Below the pieces are notes generated by a model. The model did not search any database, had not been told where the DNA came from, and saw only the letters and a list, made by a program, of their open reading frames with translations. The position numbers were made by a program, and so were the translations under genes. DNA of 64,000 nucleotides from DATFDN01 sp963818885. Its GTDB lineage: Bacteria > Pseudomonadota > Alphaproteobacteria > Acetobacterales > Acetobacteraceae. The first letter of the stretch is position 1; each line of letters begins with the position of its first letter. This document shows, piece after piece, positions 38,546 through 48,197 of this stretch. The DNA lies in contig CAWFTP010000006.1 of assembly GCA_963818885.1 (NCBI GenBank), forward strand, positions 434,001-498,000, read 5' to 3'.

Positions 38546-39894
38546 GCCGTGCCGCGCCGCCAACTCGTTCCGCCCGGCCCGTCCTCCAGCAGCACGCCCT
38601 CCGCGGCCAACTCGGCGCGAATTGCATCTGCGCGCACGAAGTCACGTGCCTCGCGCGCCAGCTGGCGTCTTGCAATGGCGGCTTCAATCCACAGCTTGTT
38701 GACCCCGCCGTGGAACCACACGACAGGGTCTTGCTGAAGCAGTCCGAGCACCGCGCCCGCCGCGCGCATGCCGCGTGCCGCCTCGATGTCGCCGGCCAGC
38801 GCGGAATTGGCCAGCGCGTGCAGAGCCGAGATCGCGAGCGGTGTGTTGAGGTCATCGCACAGCGCATCGAGCATCGGCGCGGGCACATGCTCGGCGGGCG
38901 GCGCGCCGGGGAAGCGTTCCAGAGCCCGATAGAACCGGTCGACCTCCCGCCGTGCCTCGGTCAACGCGTGCTCGGTGAAGTCGAGCGTGCCGCGATATTG
39001 CGTGCGCAGCAGCAGGAGACGGATCGCCTCGCCGGGCGCCTTGGCAAGCACGTCGCGCACGGTGAAGAAATTGCCGAGCGATTTCGACATCTTCTCCCCG
39101 TCCACCAGCAGCATCGCGTTGTGTACCCAGGTATGGGCGAAATGGCTGCCGGGAAACGCGCAGACGCTTTGCGCCAGCTCGTTTTCGTGATGCGGGAAGA
39201 TAAGGTCGGTGCCGCCGCCGTGGATGTCGAAATCGACGCCGAGATAGCGCCACGACATCGCGCTGCACTCGATATGCCAGCCCGGCCGGCCGCGGCCCCA
39301 GGGGCTGTCCCAGCCCGGCAGGTCGGGCGTCGAGGGCTTCCACAGCACGAAGTCGCCGGAATCGCGCTTGTACGGCGCGACGTCGATGCGGGCACCGGCG
39401 AGCAACTCGTCGGGGCTGCGTCCGGACAGGCGGCCGTATTCGGGGAAATGCGTGACGGCGAACAGCACATGGCCCTGGGCGACATAGGCGTGACCGGAGG
39501 CGATCAGCCGCTCGATCAGCGTGATCATCTCCGGAATGTGCGCGGTGGCGCGCGGCTCCTCGTCGGGCGGCAGGGCGCCGAGCGCCGCCATGTCAGCGTG
39601 GAAGTCCGCCGTGGTGCGGGCGGTGATCGCGGCGATGCTCTCGCCCGTCTCTTGCGCGCGGGCGTTGATCTTGTCCTCCACGTCGGTGATGTTGCGCACG
39701 TAAGTGAGGCGCGGATAAAGCCGGCGCAGCAGGCGTGCCAGCACATCGAACACCACCACCGGGCGGGCGTTGCCGAGATGGGCGAGGTCGTAGACGGTCG
39801 GCCCGCAGACGTACATCCGCACGTGGGTCGGATCGATCGGAACGAATTTCTCGTGCCGGCGGGAGAGGCTGTTGTGCAGATGGAGCTCGGGCAT
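38542..39894 (-). CDS. cysS: Cysteinyl-tRNA synthetase
   Basis: CysS charges tRNA(Cys). It has 450 residues. MYVCGPTVYDLAHLGNARPVVVFDVLARLL holds the zinc cysteine and the HIGH-type motif, KMSKSLGNFFTV is the KMSKS loop, and GWHIECSAMSWRYLGVDFDIHGGGTDLIFPHHENELAQS holds the other zinc ligands. The DALR-type helical anticodon-side domain follows. It is the first gene of a pair with the RNA methyltransferase. Confidence 0.97.
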   Translation of the reverse strand: MPELHLHNSLSRRHEKFVPIDPTHVRMYVCGPTVYDLAHLGNARPVVVFDVLARLLRRLYPRLTYVRNITDVEDKINARAQETGESIAAITARTTADFHADMAALGALPPDEEPRATAHIPEMITLIERLIASGHAYVAQGHVLFAVTHFPEYGRLSGRSPDELLAGARIDVAPYKRDSGDFVLWKPSTPDLPGWDSPWGRGRPGWHIECSAMSWRYLGVDFDIHGGGTDLIFPHHENELAQSVCAFPGSHFAHTWVHNAMLLVDGEKMSKSLGNFFTVRDVLAKAPGEAIRLLLLRTQYRGTLDFTEHALTEARREVDRFYRALERFPGAPPAEHVPAPMLDALCDDLNTPLAISALHALANSALAGDIEAARGMRAAGAVLGLLQQDPVVWFHGGVNKLWIEAAIARRQLAREARDFVRADAIRAELAAEGVLLEDGPGGTSWRRGTA

Positions 39895-39988
39895 GATTGC
39901 CCGGCTAGATAGTCGGAAAGTGGCGACCTAGCCAGCTTCTCCACGCCGAGGGGTGAGGCTAGGCTGGGCCGGCGCAAGGAGAGCACGG

Positions 39989-40828
39989 ATGCGAAACGCC
40001 CCGTTCGAGGTCCACCCCATCGCCGGTTCGATCGGCGCCGAGTTGCGGGGGATCGATCTTTCCCAGGACCTCTCGGACGAGGCGGTGGCGCATATCCGCC
40101 GGGCGCTGCTCGATCACCTCGTGATATTCGCGCGCGACCAGGATTTGCCGCCCGATCGCTTCCTCGCCTTCGCCCGTCGTTTCGGCAAGCCGGTCGAATA
40201 CCCGTTCATCAAGGGCATCGCGGGTTTTCCCGAGATCATCGAGGTCGCCAAGCTGGAGCATGAGCGGGTCAATTTCGGCGGCGTGTGGCACTCGGACACG
40301 ACCTATCTGGAGCAGCCGCCGATGGGCTCCATGCTGGTCTCCCGCGAGATCCCGCCGCAGGGCGGGGACACGGTGTTCGCCAACCAGTATCTGGCGTGGG
40401 AGACGCTGTCGGACGGGTTGAAGACCATGCTCGCCGATCTGCGCGGGGTGAGCTCGTCGGCCAAGGCCGACGTGACCCGCACGCGCGAGGACCGGGTGCG
40501 CTCGGACGGATCGACCAAGGCGCGCGAGACGTTGGAGGCCGTGCATCCGGTGGTCCGCACCCATCCGGAGACCGGCCGCAAGGCGCTGTACGTCAATACG
40601 GCGCATACGCTCCGCTTCGACGGGATGACGGAGGAGGAGAGCGCGCCGATCCTGAGCTACCTGTTCCAGCACCAGATCAGGCCGGAGTTCACCTGCCGCT
40701 TCCGCTGGAGCAAGGGCGCCGTCGCGTTCTGGGACAATCGCTGCGCCCAGCACTACCCGGTCAACGATTATCACGGCTACCGGCGGATCATGCACCGGAT
40801 CACGCTGGCGGGTGATATGCCGGCGTAG
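39989..40828 (+). CDS. TauD/TfdA-family 2-oxoglutarate-dependent dioxygenase
   Basis: The protein has 279 residues. The iron ligands H-x-D are in GVWHSDTTYLEQPPMGSML, the distal histidine is in NDYHGYRRIMHRITLAG, and the 2-oxoglutarate arginine lies nearby. PVVRTHPETGRKALYVNTAHTLRFDGM is the family's conserved central block. It hydroxylates a sulfonate, herbicide-like acid or other carboxylate. The start chosen is ATG 39989; the frame is open to 39953 but is not conserved there. It is a lone gene, divergent from cysS and convergent with the large oxidoreductase. Confidence 0.92.
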   Translation: MRNAPFEVHPIAGSIGAELRGIDLSQDLSDEAVAHIRRALLDHLVIFARDQDLPPDRFLAFARRFGKPVEYPFIKGIAGFPEIIEVAKLEHERVNFGGVWHSDTTYLEQPPMGSMLVSREIPPQGGDTVFANQYLAWETLSDGLKTMLADLRGVSSSAKADVTRTREDRVRSDGSTKARETLEAVHPVVRTHPETGRKALYVNTAHTLRFDGMTEEESAPILSYLFQHQIRPEFTCRFRWSKGAVAFWDNRCAQHYPVNDYHGYRRIMHRITLAGDMPA

Positions 40829-40887
40829 CTGAGGGGACTATCCGGGACGGGAGACGGGAGCGGGACTATGTTTCGGGTGACGGCGCG

Positions 40888-43800
40888 TCAGGCAAGCGCG
40901 CGCTCGGCTGATACCGCCACGTCGGCGTCGCTCTCCTTCAGCTTCGCGAACAGCATCGCACGGCGTTCCATCGCCTTGGCGCGATTGGCCTCCTTCACTG
41001 GGCCGAAGCCGCGGATCATGTCGGGGAGCGCGGCGATGGCGTACACGAGATCGGCATTGTCCGGGCGCAGTGCGGCGAGCGCGGTGCGAACGTCGGTCAT
41101 GTATTCGCCGATCAGCGCCCGTTCCCAGCGCCGCTCTTCCTGCCTACCGAACGGGTCGATTGGGGTTCCGCGCAGGCGTTTGCCGTGGCGCAGGACGCGG
41201 AACAGCGGGACCGCGATGCGGCCAGGGATCGCGAGCTTGCGTCGCCGGCCGGTCGCCTTGTCGAGGCCCTGGCCGAGCGGCGGCGAGAGATAGAAGACCG
41301 GCGCTTCGCCGTAGCTTGCCGCGGCGTGCATGCGGGCGACCTCGTATTCGTCCTTGTACGCCATCACCCGGAACAAATTCTCCGCGACCGCGCGCGTGAG
41401 GCGGGCGTCGTGCGCCTTCGCCACCTCGGTGACGAAGGCGCGGTACTTCCGGGCGTAGCGGCGGCTTTGATAGGCGGTGAGGCGCGCCGCACGATCCTCG
41501 ATCAGCGCGTCCAGTTACCCGTGGGACGGCGGGCTCCTCGGGCCCGACGATCTCCTCGGCGAGCCGGGATCGTTGGCGAGGATGCGGCCCCACAGGAAGG
41601 CGCGGCGGTTTACCGCGATCGAGGCGCCGTTCAACTCGATTGCGCGCAGGATCGCGGCTTCGCCGACCGGGACCAGCCCCTTCTGCCAGGCCATGCCGAG
41701 CAGCAGCGTGTTCATCGCCTGCGCGTTGCCGAACAGGCGCTCGGCGAGGCGCACGCCGTGCACGTACTGGCTCGCCCTCGCATCCGTCGTGCGCTCGATC
41801 GTGCGCCGGTGCAGGCCGGCGTCGATCGTGAGCCACGGGTCGAACTTGAAATCGGCGGTGGCGGCGAGGTCGAGATTGCCGATGACGGCGGCGGTGGGCG
41901 CGCAGCGCTCCAGCACGTTCGGCCCGGCGCCGACCGCGAGATCGGCGGCGAACATCATGTCCGCCGCCCCGAGCGGGATGCGGACCACATCGAGCTCGTC
42001 CGGCGCGCCGATCTGCACATGCGCGACCACCGTGCCGTTCTTCTGCGCGAGCCCGGTGAAGTCGAGCGTGCGGACCTCGCGGCCCTCGAGATGCGCCGCC
42101 ATCGCCAGGATCTTGCCGGCGGTGATGATGCCGCCGCCGCCGATGCCCGCGAACAGCGCGCGCCACGCGGCAGCCCCCGGCAGAACGGGCGTGGACAGGT
42201 GCTCGGCGAGCGCGGCCTCGCGTTCGGCCCAGCGCGGATCGGCATCGGGGGCGCGGGGCGCGCCGGCGACGGTGACGAAGCTCGGGCAGAAGCCCTTGAG
42301 GCAGGAGAGGTCGACGTTGCAGGCGGTCGGGTTGATGCGCCGCTTGCGTCCGAGCGGCGTCTCGATGGGTTCAATGGCGATGCAGGCGGATTGCACCGAG
42401 CAGTCGCCGCAATTCTCGCAGACTTCGGCGTTGATCTGCACGCTGCGTGTCGCCTCCGGCAACTTGCCGCGCTTGCGCCTTCGCCGCTTCTCGGTGGCGC
42501 AGACCTGGTCGTAGATCAGCGCCGAGACTCCCTTGAATTCGCGCAATTCGCGCTGCACCGCGTCGAGCGATTCGCGCGTGTGGCGCGTCGTCCCGGGCGG
42601 GAGCGCGGACGGTTCGGGCAGGCGATCGGCCTCGTCGGCGACGATGGCGATCCGCCCGACTCCCTCGGCGGCGACCTGGGCGGCGATCTGCGCGGCGCTG
42701 TAGTGGCCCTCGGCGGGCTGGCCGCCGGTCATCGCGACGGCGTCGTTGACCAGGATCTTGTAGGTCATCGAGGTGCCCGCCGCGACCGCCTGGCGGATCG
42801 CGAGGATGCCCGAATGGGTGTAGGTGCCGTCGCCGATATTGGCGAAGACGTGCGCCGTCTCGGTGAACGGCGCGATGCCGATCCAGGGCGCGCCCTCGCC
42901 GCCCATCTGAGTGAAGGTGCGGGTCGCGTCGCCGTGGTCCTGCGCCATGAAGTGGCAGCCGATGCCGGCGGTGGCGAAGCTGCCATCGGGGAGCTGCGTC
43001 GAGGTGCCATGCGGGCAGCCGGCGCAGAAGGCGGGGACGCGGCGAAGTAGGCCGGGCGGGCGCGCCGGGTGCGGTGTCGGCGGGGGCTCCGGCACGTTAA
43101 GCCCGGCCCTGCCGAGAAAGCGGGCAAGCGCGCCCATCACTGACTTAGGCGACAATTCGAGCAGCGGGGAGACCAGCGGCGCGCCGCGCGCGTCGGTCTT
43201 GCCGGCGACCTCGGGGCGCTCATCGGCCGGGAGGTTGTAGAGCGCGTCGCGGATTTGCGCCTCGACGAAGCTGCGCTTCTCCTCAACCACGAGGATGGCC
43301 CGCTTGCCGCGCGCGAATTGGCGCAGCCCCTCAGCCTCCAGCGGCCACGTCATGCCGATCTTGTAGACGGCGATCTGCGGATGCCCGGTGAGGCCGAGGC
43401 GTCGCAGCGCGTGCAGCGCGTCGGTGTGCGCCTTGCCGATCGTGACGATCCCGATCGGCGCGTCGGGGGCGCCGGATTCCAGTCGGTCGAGCCGGTTGGC
43501 GCGTGCCCATGCCAGCACCGCGGGCAGGCGCTCCTCGACGACGCGCCGCTCCAGCTCGAACCGGTCGGCGGGGTAGGAGAGCGTCTTGTCGTAGTTCAGC
43601 CCGTGCGGCGGGACTGCGAAGTCCGGCATGGCGAGTGCGCGGGCAGAGGGCACAACGACGGTCGCCGCCTGCTCGGCGGTCTCGGCGGTGGTCTTGAGCG
43701 CGACCCAGAGGCCGCAGAAGCGCGACAGCGCGATGCCGGCGAGGCCGAAATCCAGGATGTCGGCGAGCGAGGCCGGGTTCAGTACCGGGATGAACCAGCC

Positions 43801-44307
43801 GGCGAACAATTGCTCGGTCTGATGCGGATACGTGGAGGAGTGCGCGCCGTGATCGTCGCCCGCGACCGCGAGGACGCCGCCGAGCGGGGCGGTCCCCAGC
43901 ATCGTCGCGGCGTGCAGTGCATCGCCCGAGCGGTCCACGCCTGGCCCCTTGCCGTACCACATGCCGAAGACGCCATCGACCTTGGCGCCCGGAAAAGCGT
44001 CGAGCTGCTGCGTGCCCCACAGCATGGTCGCGGCGAGGTCCTCGTTCACGCCCGGCTGGAAGCGGATGCCGCGCTCGGCCAGCATCGCCTCGTGCCGCCA
44101 CAGCTCCATGTCGAGGCCGCCGAGCGGGGAGCCGCGATAACCGGAGACGAGGCCGCCCGTGTTCCGCCCGGCCGCGGCATCGAGCCGCGCCTGCTCCAGC
44201 AGCACCCGCACGAGCGCCTGCACGCCCGATAGCAGGACCGGCGTGTCGAGATCAGTGAAGCGGCTGTCGAGGGTGAGGTCGTTGAGGCGAACGGTGCCGA
44301 TGTCCAT
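40888..44307 (-). CDS. Indolepyruvate:ferredoxin oxidoreductase family protein (fused), interrupted by two nearby frame breaks
   Basis: This is a fused alpha/gamma-type 2-oxoacid:ferredoxin oxidoreductase that decarboxylates aryl- or branched-chain 2-oxo acids to acyl-CoA using TPP and Fe-S centres. The N-terminal half holds GTQQLDAFPGAKVDGVFGMWYGKGPGVDRSGDA. A TPP motif is at about residue 490 (GDGTYTHSGILA), a ferredoxin-like cysteine set at about 629-660 (CENCGDC...CLKGFC), and the gamma domain starts near GIGGGGIITAGKIL. The first ORF stops at 41515 and the C-terminal part resumes in the same frame (YARKYRAFVTEVAKAHDARLTRAV). Between them RLAEEIVGPEEPAVPRV is read in another frame. Two extra bases near 41567 and one near 41515 explain this. 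The reconstructed length is about 1140 residues, as for the family. Confidence 0.88.
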
Positions 44308-44437
44308 GGGCGGGCGGTCTCCTGCGCCGTCTCCGTCCTACCTAAGTGCCGGTCCGGGCGGGCGCAATGGAGGCGGCCATTGGTCGCCCGGCCGCACGGT
44401 GGCATACTGAAACCGCCCGCAGCGAGGAGAGGTGAGA

Positions 44438-45220
44438 ATGGACGCCGGACGCATCAGCCGCCGCCAGCAGGCGTTTCGGGCCGATTTCCGGACCCGGATC
44501 GCGCCGGCCTATTCGGGGCTGGCGCATGTCGGGCTGATCACGGCGATCGGGGTGGCGGCGATCTGGTATTGCGTGCGCCAGCTTTCGGACCCGGCACCGG
44601 CTGCCTACCTGATCATCCCGATCGCCTTCTGCGTCGCCAACACGTTCGAGTGGTGGATCCACCGCTACGTGATGCACCGTCCGGTGCGCGGGTTCATGGG
44701 CATCTACAAGCGCCATACGCTGGCGCACCATCAGTTCTTCACCGATATCGAGCCGTGCCTGGATGACGCCCGCGACTTCCGCATCACCTTCTTCCCGCCC
44801 TATGCGCTGGTCGCCTTCATCTGCATCTCGATCCCGCCGGCGGCGATCCTGATGGCGCTCGGCGCGCCGAACGCGGGCTGGCTGCTGCTGATCACCAACG
44901 TCGCGCTGTACCTGAATTACGAGCTGTTCCACTATTGCTGCCATGTGCGCGACGACCGGATCGTGCGGCATATCCCGCTGGTGAACTCGCTCAGGCGCCA
45001 TCACATCGCACACCACAACACGGCGATCATGATGGAGCGTAACTTCAACCTGACCTACCCGATCGCCGACTGGTTCTTCAACACGTCCGATCTGCGCTGC
45101 GGGCTGCTCCGCCATCTGTTCAACGGCTACGACACGCGCTTCGTCGTTCCGAACCTCAAGCGCGTGCGCGCCGGCGTCGACGATCCGCGCGCCGGCCACG
45201 CTCAGGTGGCCGCGGAGTAG
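44438..45220 (+). CDS. Fatty acid hydroxylase / sterol desaturase superfamily membrane protein
   Basis: The protein has 260 residues and about four to five membrane segments. It carries the histidine clusters that bind a non-haem di-iron centre: HRYVMH, HTLAHHQFF, HYCCH and HHIAHHN. It oxidises a lipid C-H bond with O2 in the inner membrane. The substrate (sterol, fatty acid, carotenoid or hopanoid) is not predictable. The start chosen is ATG 44438 after AGCGAGGAGAGG; a GTG at 44432 is an alternative. A small membrane protein gene follows after 7 bases. Confidence 0.88.
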   Translation: MDAGRISRRQQAFRADFRTRIAPAYSGLAHVGLITAIGVAAIWYCVRQLSDPAPAAYLIIPIAFCVANTFEWWIHRYVMHRPVRGFMGIYKRHTLAHHQFFTDIEPCLDDARDFRITFFPPYALVAFICISIPPAAILMALGAPNAGWLLLITNVALYLNYELFHYCCHVRDDRIVRHIPLVNSLRRHHIAHHNTAIMMERNFNLTYPIADWFFNTSDLRCGLLRHLFNGYDTRFVVPNLKRVRAGVDDPRAGHAQVAAE

Positions 45221-45227
45221 GCGCGAT

Positions 45228-45416
45228 ATGGCGACTCCGGTGAAGCTGAAGCGTGGGCCGGCCAGCCTGGTGGGCGGGATCGCGACCGGGCTGTGCGTGC
45301 TCGCGCTGTGGCTCGCGATCGAGTTCGAGACAGGCGCGGTGTCGGGGCTGACCACCGGGTTCGGCGTCCTGGTCGCCGCCTCGGTCGCCGCGTGGGTGCG
45401 GATCGCGGATCTATAG
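45228..45416 (+). CDS. Small two-helix membrane protein
   Basis: This 62-residue protein has a short basic N-terminus (MATPVKLKRGPASL) and two hydrophobic segments (about 16-30 and 40-58). It lies 7 bases after the sterol-desaturase-type gene on the same strand, with good third-position GC, so it is probably co-transcribed. No family was recognised. A role as partner or stabiliser of the upstream enzyme is conceivable but unsupported. Confidence 0.55.
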   Translation: MATPVKLKRGPASLVGGIATGLCVLALWLAIEFETGAVSGLTTGFGVLVAASVAAWVRIADL

Positions 45417-45424
45417 GAATACCG

Positions 45425-45740
45425 TCAATCCGCTATCTCGACCGACAGCAACGGCCCGTATTGCTGGCTGCCGAAGATGTCGCCGTCGCCGGGGCTGCCG
45501 CTGGGCCGCGTGCGGCTGATCGAGAACTTGATCGCGAGCGCGGGATCGAAATGGACGTGGTCGGTGATCCGCTCGGGCGCCGATCCCGAAAGATCGGCAC
45601 ACCGCATCGCGGGACAGCGCACCACTGCCGCAGACGCGGTCATAGCTGGCGCGGTCGGTGAAGATCACGTCGAAGGTGATGCGGTCGACGCCGGCGTTCT
45701 TGCTGCGGATGGTCTTAGCGAGGTCGGCGAGCCGGATCAT
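45425..45740 (-). CDS. DUF4387 (AtuA-associated) small protein, with apparent frameshift
   Basis: The N-terminus IRLADLAKTIRSKNAGVDRITFDVIFTDRASYDRV is that of the DUF4387 family. The C-terminus APERITDHVHFDPALAIKFSI and GSPGDGDIFGSQQYGPLL is also exact, but in a frame one base away. The break lies near 45578-45600 and fits one extra base. The reconstructed length of about 104 residues matches the family. Its ATG overlaps the AtuA stop (ATGA). DUF4387 proteins are almost always next to an AtuA-type protein and may form a complex with it; the reaction is unknown. Confidence 0.82.
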
Positions 45741-47132
45741 GCGCCGGCCTCCACGGTCCCGGTCGCGAACAGCTCCATCGGGTCGGCGACACGGATCGTG
45801 TGGTTGAGCGTCCAGCGATAGGCGGGGCTCGCCTCCATCACCTCGTCGAAGGCGAACGCGACGCCGCCCGCCGTGCCCTTTACGTTCGGCAGGCGGGCGT
45901 AGAACATCTGGCGCAATCCGGTCATGCAGACCTCCTCCGCCACGGCCCGGTCGGGCGCGACTCCCTGGACGACGACGCATAGCTCGTGGCCGGGATGCGC
46001 GCGCAGCGGCTCCAGCTCTCCCATCACGCCGTCGCGGCCATAGACGTTGTAGTGCAGCTCGTAGCCTTCATCGCCGAAGCGCTCGCGCACCTGCCGTCGT
46101 GCCCAGCCGATCACCGCGTCGATGTTGGCGATGGTGTACGGGTCGCGCACGCCCGACCATGCCGACGAAGCGCGCGCCGATCCTGCCGGCGCCTTCGAGC
46201 TTCACCCGCAGCGTGTCGGCGGGGATGAAGCGGGGGCCGGTGATGCGGCAGGTGCGCTCGTCATACTGCTCATAGACGCAGTCGGTCATGTCGAGATGGC
46301 CGCCGAGGACATGCTCGGTGAAGGGGTTGGTCCGCTCATACATCGCGTGCCCGGCGACGGAGGCGATGGTGCAACGCTGCTCGGGCAGCAGCGCGGTGAC
46401 TTTCACGTCCTCCATCGTGATCTCGCCCAGCACCAATTCCTTGCCGCCATAGGGCTCCGCGCAGAAGGAGGCGCATTCGAGGACCTTGCCGTAGTAGTAG
46501 GCCAGGGGTTCGGGGAATCCGGCGCGGATCGCGGGGGCGGCGAAGATCGCGCAGTCGCTGGATCGGCCGCCGATGATGACGTCGGCGCCGGCGTCGAGCA
46601 AGGCGAGGTACGGGTGCACGCCGGCGACCGCGACGATGCGGTCGGTCGCGGCGAGCGTTGCGGCGTCGAGCTGGGCGCGGCCGTCCAGGCCCTCGATCGC
46701 CTCATCCGCCGCCATGCGCTCGGCGATGAGGGCGGGCGGCACCTCTGAATGGAACCAGCCGATGCGGAATCTCGACAGGGCGTGCTTGCGCGCGAGGTCC
46801 TGGATGATCCGCACGAACAGGTCGACGCGGCTGTTGGTGCCGGTATCGCCGGCGGAGCCGATGATCATCGGGATGCCGAGCCGGCGGGCGCCGAGCAGCA
46901 TGTGCTCGAGGTCGTGCGTCTGCCAGGCGAGCGGGCTTGTGGATGTGTCGGCGCCGAGCGGGCCCGGGCCGATGTCGCAGGAGCCGGAATCGGCGCAGAT
47001 CAGGTCGGGCTCGCTACCGAGGCCAATCTCGAAGCTTGCCGTGCGGATCGGCGCGAAGCCGAGATGCCCGTTCGGGCAGACGATCCGCAACGTGCGGTTG
47101 GCGGAGCGGCGGTTCTGGATGGATACGCTCAT
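45737..47132 (-). CDS. AtuA (DUF1446) family protein, with apparent frameshift
   Basis: The family is named after a protein needed for growth of Pseudomonas on acyclic terpenes (citronellol/geraniol), but its reaction is not established. SCDIGPGPLGADTSTSP, IIGSAGDTGTNSRVDLF and DVIIGGRSSDCAIFAAPAI are conserved blocks. The first frame (from ATG 47132) breaks at RFVGMVG near 46151-46156. The rest (VRDPYTIANIDAVIGWARRQVRERFG... to FATGTVEAG) follows one base on, because of an extra base in a GGG run. The reconstructed protein is about 464 residues. It lies 3 bases after the ABC ATPase gene, so a transporter, AtuA and DUF4387 form one operon. Confidence 0.88.
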
Positions 47133-47135
47133 GGG

Positions 47136-48197
47136 TCACTCTGGCACGAGGAAACAGGCGTCCGGCGGCACCGACCAGAACACGGGCGTGCCGATCGGCA
47201 GCTCGCCGCGTCCGAGGCGGCGGGCGCGGATGGTGAGGGCGAAGCTGCGCAGCTCGTATTCCGTCCAGTCGCCTGAGAAGGTGGCCGCCTCGATGGTGGC
47301 GGCGAACGCATCCGGTGCCGGATGGGTCGAGAGGGTTACCGCGGTCGGCCGGAAGCAGACGCAGCTTGCGCAGGCCGGCGGTTCGCCCGGCACCGTCAGG
47401 CGCACGCCGTCCGCCGGCACCGCCGCGCAGCGGTCCCCGTCGCGCGAAACGCTGCAGGGCAGGATGTTGCCGACGCCCATGAACGATGCGACGAAGCGCG
47501 TGCTGGGCCGGTCGTGGATCTCGGCGGGCGTGCCCTCCTGCTCAATGGCGCCCTCGCGCAGCACGAGGATGCGTTCGGACAGCACCAGCGCTTCCTCCTG
47601 GTCGTGCGTCACGTAGATCGCGGTGAGGCCGAGCTTGCGCTGCAGCGTCTTGAACTCGGCGCGCATGGCGAGGCGGAGCTGGGCGTCGAGATTGGACAGC
47701 GGCTCGTCGAGCAGGATCACGCCGGGATTGCCGGCGATCGCGCGGGCGAGCGCGACCCGCTGTTGCTGCCCGCCGGAGAGCCGCGTCGCGGGCCGGTCCG
47801 CGAAGGCGCCGAGCCCGACGGAATCGAGGCTGCGGCGGACCATCGGTGCGATCTCGGCGCGCGGGATACTGCGTGCGCGCATGGGGAAGGCGACGTTCTC
47901 AAACACGGTCATATGCGGCCAGATCGCGTAGGACTGAAACACCATCGCGAGGCCGCGCCTGTCGGGCGGCAGATCGATGCCGCGGGCGGCGTCGAACACG
48001 GTGCGCTCGCCGATGCGGATGCGGCCCCGCGATGGCCGCTCCAGCCCCGCGATCGCGCGCAAGGTCGTGGTCTTGCCGCAGCCGCTGGGGCCGAGGAGGG
48101 TGACGACCTCGCCCGCGCCGGCGGTGAGGCTGACCGCGCGCACCGCGCGCACCGCGCCATGCTCGACGGCGAGATTCTCGGCGGCGATCGCGCTCAT
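47136..48197 (-). CDS. ABC transporter ATP-binding protein (PotA/FbpC type)
   Basis: The protein has 353 residues. Walker A is LLGPSGCGKTTTLRAIAGLE, the Q-loop is MVFQSYAIWPHMTVFENVAFP, the signature is LSGGQQQRVALARAI, Walker B is VILLDEPLSNLDAQLR, and the H-loop is VTHDQEEAL. After about residue 240 comes a TOBE-type regulatory domain. The composition resembles the ATPases for iron, spermidine or 2-aminoethylphosphonate. The ATG overlaps the permease stop (ATGA). Confidence 0.94.
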   Translation of the reverse strand: MSAIAAENLAVEHGAVRAVRAVSLTAGAGEVVTLLGPSGCGKTTTLRAIAGLERPSRGRIRIGERTVFDAARGIDLPPDRRGLAMVFQSYAIWPHMTVFENVAFPMRARSIPRAEIAPMVRRSLDSVGLGAFADRPATRLSGGQQQRVALARAIAGNPGVILLDEPLSNLDAQLRLAMRAEFKTLQRKLGLTAIYVTHDQEEALVLSERILVLREGAIEQEGTPAEIHDRPSTRFVASFMGVGNILPCSVSRDGDRCAAVPADGVRLTVPGEPPACASCVCFRPTAVTLSTHPAPDAFAATIEAATFSGDWTEYELRSFALTIRARRLGRGELPIGTPVFWSVPPDACFLVPE

